From assembly GCF_016920785.2 (NCBI RefSeq), contig NW_024609839.1, forward strand, positions 13,976,196 to 14,040,195: DNA of 64,000 nucleotides. The letters run 5' to 3'. A program made the position numbers and the translations under genes. The notes under the pieces are model-generated. The model was given only the letters and a program-made list of their open reading frames with translations, was not told where the DNA came from and did not search any database. The stretch is from Ixodes scapularis. Its lineage: Eukaryota > Arthropoda > Arachnida > Ixodida > Ixodidae. This document shows positions 53,127 through 62,442 of the stretch, piece after piece; position 1 is the first letter of the stretch, and each line of letters starts with the position of its first letter.

Positions 53127-54275
53127 TGCCCATGAGAAAGGAAGTAGCGGTGACGCCAGGACGTCGAGCCCTGATTGGTTGATCGCGACCCCCTATCTGA
53201 GCGTCGTCTGCTCCTTTGCAACGTCGTCTGTTCACAACGTCGTCTGCGTCTGTCTTACCTTTCTTGCGACTTTCGGAAGTCGAGCGAGCTCGACTTCGCC
53301 TTTCAGAGAGGGCAGACGAAATAACTCGAGCGGTACGTTGTTTTTGTCTAACAACTAGCAGACGCGCATCAGGGAGGGAAGTCAAAGGACTCACTGGCGA
53401 GGTGTCCCGAGGCGCCAGGTTTGTTTGCAAAGAACCGAGAGTGAGGGTGGTTAGTGTCGCAAGTTCCCTCCCAAATACTTTTTCCCTCCTTTCATGTGCG
53501 GCGAGACTCCTCACTCTTTAGCGGCGTCGGCGGGTTGGCGCAGTTAGCGTCTTCTGCTTTACGTCTGCTAGTCAAAGCGATGGCTGCTTTGCCTTTCCTG
53601 CGTCTCTCGGAGATTCACCGCTTTTTTACCGGCCAGAGTCACCGTTGCCCCGGAAAACAAGGAGATGAAAAGAGGAAGAGATTATCCTCTAAATCTAAAA
53701 TTGAGGTCAGCGATCAAAGTATAAGACAGAAAGGGTTCACAAGGGTCGCGCGGGCATATTCCATTCAGCACGCCAGCCGGTCGTGGGCAGACTGTCGCCG
53801 AGTCGGAGTGCCTGCTAGGCCTATCTGCCGTGCTTGCTTGGTCGTTGTCGGTGGAATTGTGGCCGTTGGAGCTTTTTCCAGGTGTTTGTGGATCCAGCGT
53901 TCTTGTTAGTCGTAGTCTGTTTCAAGTACTTTTTACTTCTTTCTTGCTGCTTGAAGTCGGGACGCGTGAGAAGCACACGTAGAAAAATAAACGTCCGTTG
54001 GTCGTCGTGACCTCGACGCTGTCGGCTATGCTGATTTGATCGTAAGAAGTGCGTAAGACAGCTTCGGAGCTGTCGTAGGATTTCGTCGTAACCTGCGTCA
54101 AACTTATGAAAATTTCGTTTCGTGAATACGAATTTGTTCTCGAGTTTTGTCTTACACATATTTTTGGCGTAAGATCGTTTTGTGAACCTGGCCTCTGGCC
54201 TCTGCACTTCCGAAAGTCGCAGAAAGGTAAGACAGACGCAGGCAACGTTGCGAGCAGACGACGTTGCAAAGGAGC

Positions 54276-54398
54276 TGTGCTGTTAGGGCTTTGCTGAAGA
54301 AGAGGAGAACGACGGGGGGTTTGGATATATAGAATAAACATGGCGTCTAGACAGGAGGCTACCGGGAGCGCTCTGTGTCATTAACAAAAAACAACACA
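54276..54398 (+). repeat. 5' LTR (123 bp)
   Basis: TG...CA ends. TATATAGAATAAAC in the middle combines TATA-like and AATAAA words. Very short for a gypsy LTR. Confidence 0.93.
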
Positions 54399-54445
54399 TG
54401 GTGTCAGAAGTTCAAGGACCCAGGACCCGAGAGGAACGGTGAGCA

Positions 54446-55618
54446 ATGGCAAACGCCAACTCATTCCAGTGCCAACCTCCGGCGGAATTCGATTTAGCCA
54501 GCCCCGATGAATGGCCTCATTGGACGCGGCGATTCGAACGTTTCCGCGTCATCAGTGGACTATCAGAAAAACCTGAGCCTGAGCAGGTCAACGGTCTTAT
54601 CTACTTTATGGGCGACAAAGCAGACGATATCCTTCTCTCGTTGAACCTTCCTCCAGCAAAGATGGAGAAGTACGAAGAAGTCCTTTCAGCTTTCGAGCGA
54701 CACTTCGTAGTCCGACGAAACGTCATCTACGAGAGAGCGAAGTTCCACAAAAGAAGTCAGCGGGAAGGTGAGGACGTGGAAGAATTTATAACAGAACTTT
54801 ATAGCCTCGCCAAGACTTGCGACTTCAGCGTCCTACACGAGGAGATGATTCGAGATCGCATTGTCGTCGGGGTCCTCAACCAAAAACTGTCGGAGAAAAT
54901 GCAACTAGATCCGGAATTGACACTCGAGAAGGCTACAAATCTGGCTCGACAGTCAGAAGCTGTCAAGAAACAGCAAGTTGCTCTCCACAAGTCCCTAGAA
55001 GAAAACGTTGACAGAATCTTCAGAAAAGATGCAAGTCAACAGGGAGGAAAGGAAAGAAATGGGGAAAAGAAAAGTTCTCGATCGAGTTTACCAACATCCG
55101 AGAAAGTCTGTTCAAGATGTGGCAATGAACGACATAAAACGAACAAGTGCCCTGCGATAAAAGCAACATGCAACAAGTGCAGAAGACAGGGGCACTACGC
55201 ACGGGTTTGCAGAAGCTCTACAACCCTGAGGGAGGTAACAACGTCTGAGACGGAATTTCTTGGCACCGTGTTCACGTCAGATGGACAGCGATGGATAGTC
55301 AAAGTTGACGTCCGACAAGTCTTTATAACATTCAAAGTCGACACGGGGGCCGACGTCACCGTGATTCCCGAGAAGATGTACAAAGAATTTTTCAATGATG
55401 TCTCTCTACAGAATCCCAAGAAAGTCCTCAAGGGTCCAAGTAACAAATCCTTGACAGTTCTTGGCGTCATGAACGAGACCCTTTACTACAGGGGCAAAAC
55501 ATTCATGACCGACATCTACATCGTAGAAGATTTGGAACAGCCACTTCTCTCAAGAGATGCAAGTGAACGATTAGGCATCGTACAGCGCTTTGATCGAGTT
55601 AGGGCCGTGCGAAGCTGA
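54446..55618 (+). CDS. LTR retrotransposon gag-protease
   Basis: 390 codons. Residues about 1-200 are a capsid-like region (WPHWTRRFERFRVISGL, then a YSLAKTC motif). Two CCHC knuckles lie at about 221-255 (CSRCGNERHKTNKC, CNKCRRQGHYARVC). The protease has DTGADVTVI near residue 299. It ends in TGA at 55616-55618. The pol frame opens 42 nt later in the same frame, so this single stop is all that separates gag-pro from pol. It could be a read-through site or a recent mutation. Confidence 0.88.
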   Translation: MANANSFQCQPPAEFDLASPDEWPHWTRRFERFRVISGLSEKPEPEQVNGLIYFMGDKADDILLSLNLPPAKMEKYEEVLSAFERHFVVRRNVIYERAKFHKRSQREGEDVEEFITELYSLAKTCDFSVLHEEMIRDRIVVGVLNQKLSEKMQLDPELTLEKATNLARQSEAVKKQQVALHKSLEENVDRIFRKDASQQGGKERNGEKKSSRSSLPTSEKVCSRCGNERHKTNKCPAIKATCNKCRRQGHYARVCRSSTTLREVTTSETEFLGTVFTSDGQRWIVKVDVRQVFITFKVDTGADVTVIPEKMYKEFFNDVSLQNPKKVLKGPSNKSLTVLGVMNETLYYRGKTFMTDIYIVEDLEQPLLSRDASERLGIVQRFDRVRAVRS

Positions 55619-55660
55619 ACAGTCGACCCAAAAAGAGAATACCCAAAGTTATGTTCTGGG

Positions 55661-58333
55661 TTGGGTCACGTCAAGATTCCGTACAAGATCAAACTGAGAC
55701 CTGACGCTGTACCTTTCGCAATGATGACACCTCGAAGAGTGGCCATTCCTCTTCTCGGCAAGACCAAGAAGAAGCTCGAAGAAATGGTAAAGATGGGAAT
55801 TATCGAGCCAATCGAGGAGCCAACTGAATGGTGCTGTGGAATGATGATCGTGAGAAAACCCAACGGAGAGGTCCGAATTTGCGGAGATCTAACGGACCTC
55901 AACAAGTTCGTCGAAAGGGAAGTTCACCCACTACGTGTAGGAGAACACGTTTTCGGGCAGCTCACCAGAGCACGCTATTTTTCAAAGATCGACGCCAGTT
56001 CTGGGTTTTGGCAATTTGAGCTTGCTGAGGAGTCCCAAGGTCTAACGACTTTCATCACACCCTTCGGAAGGTTCAAATTCAAGAGACTACCGTTTGGAAT
56101 ATCATCGGCTCCAGAATTTTTCCAAAAGAAGATGTCGCAGTTTCTGAACGGTCTCGAAGGTGTTGTATGCAACATGGACGACGTTCTCATTTATGTCAGC
56201 TCGCAACAAGAGCATGATGACAGACTCCGTCTGGTTCTGGAACGTCTCCAGGCGAAAGGAATGACTTTGAATCCGGACAAGTGCGAATTTAACGTACAAA
56301 GAGTGAAGTTCCTGGATCACATCATCGACCGCGAAGGAATTCGTCCAGACAGTGCCAAAATCGAGGCTATCGTTGACATGAAGCCTCCCTCAAGTGTTCA
56401 TGAACTGAGAAGTTTTCTGGGCATGGTCAATTATTTGACAAAGTTCATACCGAACATGTCACATATCGCCTACCCACTCAATTCTCTTCTGAGCTCAAAG
56501 AACCAATGGGTTTGGGCTACGGAACAGCAGAGAAGCTTCGATCAGCTGAAGCACGCACTCACCACGAGTCCCGTATTGATGCTGTTCGACCCAAAAAAGA
56601 AGACAGTGATTTCAGCCGATGCTTCATCATATGGCTTGGGGGCTGTGCTTCGGCAGATTCAAAAAGACGGGTCCTACAAACCTGTGGCGTACGCGTCACG
56701 GACCCTCACAGAGACGGAAAAAAGGTACGCACAGGTGGAGAAGGAAGGCCTAGCGGTAGTTTGGGCATGTGAAAGGTTTCAAGATTTCATCACGGGTCTT
56801 CACATGGAAATTGAAACCGACCACAAGCCGATTGTGCCAATCTCCATGTCTAAAAATCTAGCTGACATCACACCTAGACTTCAAAGAATGAAGATGAGAA
56901 TGATGAGAATCTCCTTTGTGATGAAACACATTCCAGGAAAGTCTTTAATTGCGGCGGACACATTGTCCCGACAGCCTTTAAGCGAAACTGGTGACAGAGA
57001 TCTGGAGCAAGAGGTGGCTGCATATGTCAAGGGGGTGACAGCTGACCTTCCCGCGACAGAAAAGAGACTACAAGAAATCAAAGATAAGCAGACCAGGGAC
57101 TCAACATGCAAACAGTTGGCATGGTACAGCGAAAAAGGGTGGCCCATCCGAGAAGTCCCTAACAGCTGCAAAGAGTATTGGCAACATCGATCAGAGATCG
57201 CCGTTCAAGATGGACTGCTCATGAGAGGATCAAGACTCATCATACCGCTGTCCATGCGTCCTGATATTCTGCTGAAGATCCACCAGGGTCATCAAGGAAT
57301 CACCAAGTGCAGAGCTCGAGCCAAAGACTCTGCATGGTGGCCAGGACTTTCAACAGCCATCGAAAGTATGGTACGCAGATGTCCAGAATGCATCAAAGAA
57401 GCGTCCAACCGCCATGAACCTTTGATGCCATCCAACTTTCCAGAGCGTCCATGGCAGAAAGTAGCAATGGATCTGGTCTACCTGCCAGGAAAGAACTATC
57501 TTCTAGTAACTGACTATTACTCGAGATATCCAGAAATTGCTCTTCTGAATACTATGACATCGAACGGTGTAATAATACACCTAAAGTCAATTTTTGCAAG
57601 ACATGGGACGCCTGAAGTTGTGTTCAGTGACAATGGACCACAGTTCCAGCGAATCATTGGAAGTGCATTTCAGCAGTTCGCCCAGGAATGGGGTTTTGAA
57701 CACAGGACGTCCAGTCCAAGATATCCACAGAGCAATGGATTTGTTGAAGTTGCTGTTAGAATTATTAAGAGAAGCCTCAAGAAGACATCTGACAGCTACA
57801 TCGCACTGTTATCCTACCGTACAACACCATTGGGAAATGGATATAGTCCCGCCGAATTACTCATGGGTCGCAAGCTGAGAACGTCCCTTCCATCTGTTTC
57901 CTCTTCTTTGGAACCTAGGCTTGTGAATGCCAAAGAACTCCAACGGTGGGAAAGAAAAAGAACAAATCAACAAAAGGCCAACTATGACAGACGACGGGGT
58001 GTAAGACAACGCAAACCATTGAGAAGAGGAGATGTGGTCTGGATTACGGATCAGCGAAAAAGAGGAACAGTGCAATCTGCAACGGAGTACCCAAGATCAT
58101 ACTTAATGGACACCGATTCAGATACTCTTCGCCGAAACAGCTTTCATCTTACACCGATGCCTGGGAGTGAAGACACCGATAAAAGTGCAGCACCAGACAT
58201 CGGATCGACTGCTCTTACACCGGTTCCTAGGAGTGAAGACACCGATAAAAGTGCAGCACCAGACATCGGATCGACTGAGTATACGACACGAAGTGGAAGA
58301 GTTGTAAAACCTGTAAATAGACTGCAGTTTTAA
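55661..58333 (+). CDS. LTR retrotransposon pol: reverse transcriptase, RNase H, integrase
   Basis: 890 codons from the first Met; the true pol frame extends upstream to the TGA. The reverse transcriptase has FSKIDASSGFWQ and the catalytic CNMDDVLIY (D173, D174). RNase H has ISADASSYGLGAVL and ETDHKP. Integrase has a zinc-binding start (IHQGHQG, RRCPEC), then D604, D657 and E696. The spacing of 38 between the last two is three more than the usual 35. Near the C-terminus a 20-residue unit containing SEDTDKSAAPDIGST occurs twice. No internal stops. All catalytic residues are present. Confidence 0.92.
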   Translation: MGHVKIPYKIKLRPDAVPFAMMTPRRVAIPLLGKTKKKLEEMVKMGIIEPIEEPTEWCCGMMIVRKPNGEVRICGDLTDLNKFVEREVHPLRVGEHVFGQLTRARYFSKIDASSGFWQFELAEESQGLTTFITPFGRFKFKRLPFGISSAPEFFQKKMSQFLNGLEGVVCNMDDVLIYVSSQQEHDDRLRLVLERLQAKGMTLNPDKCEFNVQRVKFLDHIIDREGIRPDSAKIEAIVDMKPPSSVHELRSFLGMVNYLTKFIPNMSHIAYPLNSLLSSKNQWVWATEQQRSFDQLKHALTTSPVLMLFDPKKKTVISADASSYGLGAVLRQIQKDGSYKPVAYASRTLTETEKRYAQVEKEGLAVVWACERFQDFITGLHMEIETDHKPIVPISMSKNLADITPRLQRMKMRMMRISFVMKHIPGKSLIAADTLSRQPLSETGDRDLEQEVAAYVKGVTADLPATEKRLQEIKDKQTRDSTCKQLAWYSEKGWPIREVPNSCKEYWQHRSEIAVQDGLLMRGSRLIIPLSMRPDILLKIHQGHQGITKCRARAKDSAWWPGLSTAIESMVRRCPECIKEASNRHEPLMPSNFPERPWQKVAMDLVYLPGKNYLLVTDYYSRYPEIALLNTMTSNGVIIHLKSIFARHGTPEVVFSDNGPQFQRIIGSAFQQFAQEWGFEHRTSSPRYPQSNGFVEVAVRIIKRSLKKTSDSYIALLSYRTTPLGNGYSPAELLMGRKLRTSLPSVSSSLEPRLVNAKELQRWERKRTNQQKANYDRRRGVRQRKPLRRGDVVWITDQRKRGTVQSATEYPRSYLMDTDSDTLRRNSFHLTPMPGSEDTDKSAAPDIGSTALTPVPRSEDTDKSAAPDIGSTEYTTRSGRVVKPVNRLQF

Positions 58334-58343
58334 AGGGGGGAGA

Positions 58344-58467
58344 TGTGCTGTTAGGGCTTTGCTGAAGAAGAAGAGAACGACCGGGGGGTTTAAATATATA
58401 GAATAAACATGGCGTCTAGACAGGAGGCTACCGGGAGCGCTCTGTGTCATTAACAACCAACAACACA
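58344..58467 (+). repeat. 3' LTR (124 bp)
   Basis: Same ends as the 5' LTR. Differs from it by a one-base indel and about five substitutions, including TTTAAATATA against TTTGGATATA. Confidence 0.93.
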
Positions 58468-59100
58468 GGAGCAGCCGACGCTTAGATAGGGGGTCGCGAT
58501 CAGCCAATCAGGGCTCGGCGTTCTGACGTCACCGCTACCCCCTGCGTAAAGGCTGTGTTATACTCCGACGTAACGCGAGCGCAAGCGAACGGTGGCCGAA
58601 GTCGGCTACGTCACGTCAGTCACGCCGCGCCCGTCAAAAATTCGACCTCTCTAGACTTCGGCGACCCTGGCGAATTCCGTGGCGCGCGTGGGTGGGCCGC
58701 CAGCGCAGCGCATGCGCAGAATCTGGCTACGAGGGCGCGTTTCCTGCGAGAGTTAGCCTTTTCCGGTTCCTTTTCGTTTCGATTAGCAGACAAGAATTCT
58801 CGCGCTTCTTGAGCGCCGAGTTCGAGCGATGGCGGTCAATGTACATGGTGTTTGACAAGCGCACGGTCTACGGTACTCAAGCTTCCTCAAGTCGTAGACA
58901 CTCGGGTGAAGACGAATTCCCTCGATCAGCTTCTCGACGACCGAGACGTCCGATTCTTCAAACATGACGCCACACGGAGTGGTGCTCCCGTCGTCTGCTA
59001 TTGCTCGTATTCGCCGCGAGGGCTGCCGGGAGCCAGCGCGTGGTGCATCCTGGTCCGGCGTAGATGGCGCGGCCGGCGCGGTATACGGCTAGGGAGGCTC

Positions 59101-60065
59101 TATACTTCGTTTCAGCTTCCGTCCGAGCGCAGCCAAAGGCTGAGGGACGGTTCGCAACTTCGAGAAGAGCATTCCTACGCACCACAAAGTAGTCCGCAAA
59201 ATATTTTTTTCTTCTAAATAACTGTTTTGTGCGTAAACAGTGCACAATATTCTAGATATCTACTGCTGATAATTATTTGCAACTAAAGGAATTAAATATT
59301 TGAAGTTTATGGTTGTATTAATATATGTAAATGCATGTGGTTTGGTGAAAGTACATACATCCGCTGGCAACACGGCTGCAGCGCTCAGTTTTTCTGTGAT
59401 TTCGTTCCCGTAATGGCCGAATAATGTGTTTCGCTGCTTTCCTCACCGAGTCGCTTCAAAACGTCCTTTCGCAAAGGTACGTTTGGGCGTCAGGCGCGAG
59501 AGGTCGTGATGAATGTCTGCTTTCAAATTCGGCAGGAGACTCCGGCCGCATCGTACCGCGAATGCGTTGTAAACAAGAAAAGCGTCCGGGTCACTACAAT
59601 TCACTGATACGCGGCGAACTCAGGGCACCCCTTTACCTGCCGATCACATTGAACGCCGAGAAGCTGGTGAAGTGAAAAGCACTGCGCCTCGAGCCCTGGT
59701 ATATCCAGACAATACAAGGAAACACCAACGGCCGGGTCATCGGGCACCTTGCAACCTGTACTTACATCTCGAAACTATGCCGAACAGGTGGAAAGCTCGG
59801 ACACAGACGGCAGCGGCCAGCCTACGTACTGACATCCCCTGTGACTAAATTTCAGAACGTGAAAGGGCATTTTTTAAACCTGTAGCAGACGATACCACCC
59901 GTAGCAGACAAAATACTCGGCGAGCGCGGGCGGCGCGGACTACCAGCGGCGCAGCGGAGTGATACAAAGGTGCAGGCGAGATCGCGTGACCTGTTGCCGG
60001 CGTCTGATTGGCTCCGGCCACACGTAGCTTTGGCTGCGCTCGGACGGAAGCTGAAACGAAGTATA
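59101..60065. mobile_element. 965-bp inverted-repeat element
   Basis: Ends are inverted copies of TATACTTCGTTTCAGCTTCC continuing through GTCCGAGCGCAGCCAAAG, 38 bp and essentially perfect. Contains a 83-codon frame (59424-59675) of no known family. Confidence 0.75.
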
Positions 60066-60089
60066 CACCAACTCATGTTTACAAACAAA

Positions 60090-61140
60090 CCGGAGCGCCC
60101 CTAGCGGACGCCACCGGCGCCGCGCATGCGCGGTGGATGGTGGGCAAGAAGCCCGCCGTCGCCCATAAACAAACCATTGAATTGCGTTGTGGTCGGCGTC
60201 GGTGGGTGCCCCCGTGCTCTTTTTCGCGTTGGAATCGTTGATTTTACGTCCTGCTAACAATGTCTGACTACTTGAGCGGCTTTAGCAAAACTAACGAGGC
60301 AAAACTTTGCGTGAATAATGTGACGTGCGGCGATTCATTTCACGTGGACGCCGCAAAATGGGCGCTAAAGCCTGACTCCTACGATGAGATTCTGCTCGCT
60401 ATTTTCAGTCGCGACGTCGCTCGGACTGCAAAAGCGTGAACCGTAGCTGAGATGGTGAACGTCGATTCTGAAAACCGCAAGTAGAATCGGGCATTACAAG
60501 TCGGTGACGGCCACTGGTAACAATGATCAACATCATCTTGTATCTGTTTACTTTTAGCCTACTTACCCAAACCAACCTTCAAAAGTGTTTTGAGGCCTGC
60601 ACTTAGTTCTTATCGCAATTACCGGGTCAACGTTTTGTTTACGGGTCGCTGTCGTTTGAACGAGCTGACGAAGCAGCCAAGTTTGAAAGAGCAGACGACA
60701 GTTCAAACGCATGCGCAATGGAGTACGGGCAAGAAGCACCGCGTCCCGCGTCAACAAACCAATCGCATATCACGTTGTCGGCGTCTGTGTGAGTCTGCAT
60801 ACTCTTTTTCGCGTTGGAATTGTCGATTCTACGTCGTCATCGCAATGTCTTACCACTTTAATCGCCTGAGCGAAATTATCAATGCTCGTTACGCCGCTAA
60901 ACTTTTCGTAAATAATTTGACGTGCGGCGATTCATTCGCATGAACGCCGCAGAATGGACGCCAAAACCATGATGATATTCTTCTAGCTATTTTCGGTCAC
61001 GACGTCGCTCGTGTTGCAAAAGTGTAGAAGGTAGCGGCGATGATCGACGTCGATACTGAAAATCGGAAGCGGGAACAGACCAAGCGTAACAGGTCGGTGA
61101 TGGCCACCTGTACCAATGATCAACATCTTGTATCTACTGT
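60090..61140 (+). repeat. Repeated module (~585-bp spacing) with decayed short frame
   Basis: Two full modules and part of a third. CTCTTTTTCGCGTTGGAAT, a start codon, TGACGTGCGGCGATTCATT, CGACGTCGCTCG and CAATGATCAACATC occur in order near 60220-60540 and again near 60800-61130. GTTTGAAAGAGCAGACGA recurs at about 60682 and 61260. The first module's frame begins MSDYLSGFSKTNEAKLCVN. The second is broken. I do not recognise the protein. Confidence 0.6.
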
Positions 61141-61369
61141 CTACACCGATCCTGTTTAAGTCTTTTCAGGCCTGCAATTACTTCTTATTGCAATCACCGC
61201 GTCAAAGATTGGTCTACGGGCCGCTTTTGTTAGAACGAGCAGACGACAAAAAGCAGACAAGTTTGAAAGAGCAGACGAAAGTTCGAACGATCAGGCAGCC
61301 GTGTGAATTTGAAGACGCAGTGAGGCCGTGGGTGGTCCGGACAACTTGGCGGTTTTCTCTCGTTCATGT

Positions 61370-61510
61370 TGGAACAAAGCAAATATATCTGGCGACCACA
61401 AAGTGTTGCTCGCACACGCAATCGTAGTTCGACAGCGTGTGGTTTGCCCTTTTCACGGCTACTATCCACGTTCTCGGACGAACGGAGGGGGCAAAAACAC
61501 ATGAAAACTG
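61370..61510 (-). pseudogene. Possible THAP-domain fragment
   Basis: On the minus strand RTWIVAVKRANHTLSNYDC followed by VCEQHF fits the second half of a THAP zinc finger (W-x-x-A-x-x-R ... C-x-x-H-F). The N-terminal C-x-x-C half is not visible. THAP domains occur in P-element-type transposases and in recruited host proteins. The fragment lies inside the TAA-flanked element. Confidence 0.4.
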
Positions 61511-62442
61511 ATCTTCAAACCTTTCCAAACTCTCTTGGTACAGCCCCCGTCGCAGCATTTTGACGAGAAGGCAGATTTTTTGTCTCGTTTCTTTCAAGGA
61601 ACACAGGAATGCATGTCTGGCACGGCGACTTCTGCCCACCGCCCCAGACCGGAAGTGCGTCCGGCGCGCCACCACCGCGGCGTGACGTAGGAGAGTTGAG
61701 TTGGTGTATAGTGAGGGTGGGCGCAACTCAAAACCTGGAGAGCGTTTGCAATTTAATGGCGGCGCCTGAGGGAGAGGATTCGAGAAAGGATATGCGCCAG
61801 TGTTGCCTGCACGAGAGCAAGCGCCCGCTCTGTTGCAACTCTGTTGCTCCATGCGCCTTTCCTCCTCTCGCCTCCCATTGCAAGCAACGAGCGCCTTGGC
61901 GCAGCCTCTCTCGCTTCCTTCTCGCTCCGAGAATTGCAAACGTCGAGCGGAGAAAGCAGGGTTGCCAGACAAGCAGCAACGTCCAAGATGGCGGAATTTA
62001 CCATTTTTCGCGTTAAAAAAATAATTAACCTATCGCAACAAAATTGGTGGCTATGGAAAGATAATCATTTATACCTTGCGTAAATTATTCAAGCACCTTA
62101 ATGGGCTTTTAAGACCTGAGTTAGGAAAGAAAACGACCCTTTGCCCCATAGGCTCCCAGCAAAATTTAGCAATTAAATGGCGTCCATGTCGCGTGATCGC
62201 CGATCTAGCAGTTGCACCCACCCTCACTTGAGCCTCCCTATATACGGCATGCTCCATTTTGGCGTCGAGGCGGTCAGGCTGCGTCGAACGCCGCCGGTCG
62301 CGCCGGTTACGCCACGACGCCGGAGTCTAGAGCGTCGGGTTTTCGCCGACGTGACGTCGCTGTGACGCGCTCGCACGCGCGCACGCGTTACGTCGGAGTA
62401 TAAAAGAGCCTTAAGAAACAGACGAACTTGCCCTCCGCATAC

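Larger units (their letters stand above)
54276..58467 (+). mobile_element. Nearly complete LTR retrotransposon (4.2 kb, 124-bp LTRs)
   Basis: LTRs lie at 54276-54398 and 58344-58467, both TGTGCTG...AACACA. They differ at roughly six positions. GGAGC flanks both ends (54271-54275 and 58468-58472), a clean 5-bp duplication. A primer-binding site TGGTGTCAGAAG follows the left LTR and a polypurine tract AAAGGGGGGAGA precedes the right LTR. Domain order gag, protease, reverse transcriptase, RNase H, integrase is that of Metaviridae (gypsy group). Confidence 0.93.
58550..62411. mobile_element. 3.86-kb TAA-flanked element (PIF-like ends) nested in the long-inverted-repeat element
   Basis: The left end AGGCTGTGTTATACTCCGAC is matched by its inverted copy at the right, continuing through GTAACGCG. 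TAA lies immediately outside both ends (58547-58549 and 62412-62414). The target and the AGGC start match the smaller elements at 20132, 22199 and 23404. It contains another inverted-repeat element, tandem copies of an unknown module and a THAP-like fragment. Confidence 0.7.
53127..62433. mobile_element. Long-inverted-repeat element inserted in the gypsy, itself carrying two insertions
   Basis: Arms of about 135 bp match in inverted orientation: 53143-53280 against 54204-54275 joined to 58473-58540. Shared words include GTAGCGGTGACG, GAGCCCTGATTGG and GATCGCGACCCCCTATCT. TTCGTATAC on the left and TCCGCATAC on the right of the whole block match at 7 of 9 positions, as expected for an old 9-bp duplication. 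Long arms plus a 9-bp target suggest a Mutator-like or foldback element. No transposase in the 53281-54203 interior. The outer termini are not clearly alike, so boundaries are tentative. Confidence 0.55.

Noticed and set aside
61364..61972. 202-codon minus-strand gene
   Set aside because: Only a short stretch near its 3' end resembles a THAP finger. The rest is R/S/A-rich and overlaps other frames of similar length on both strands.
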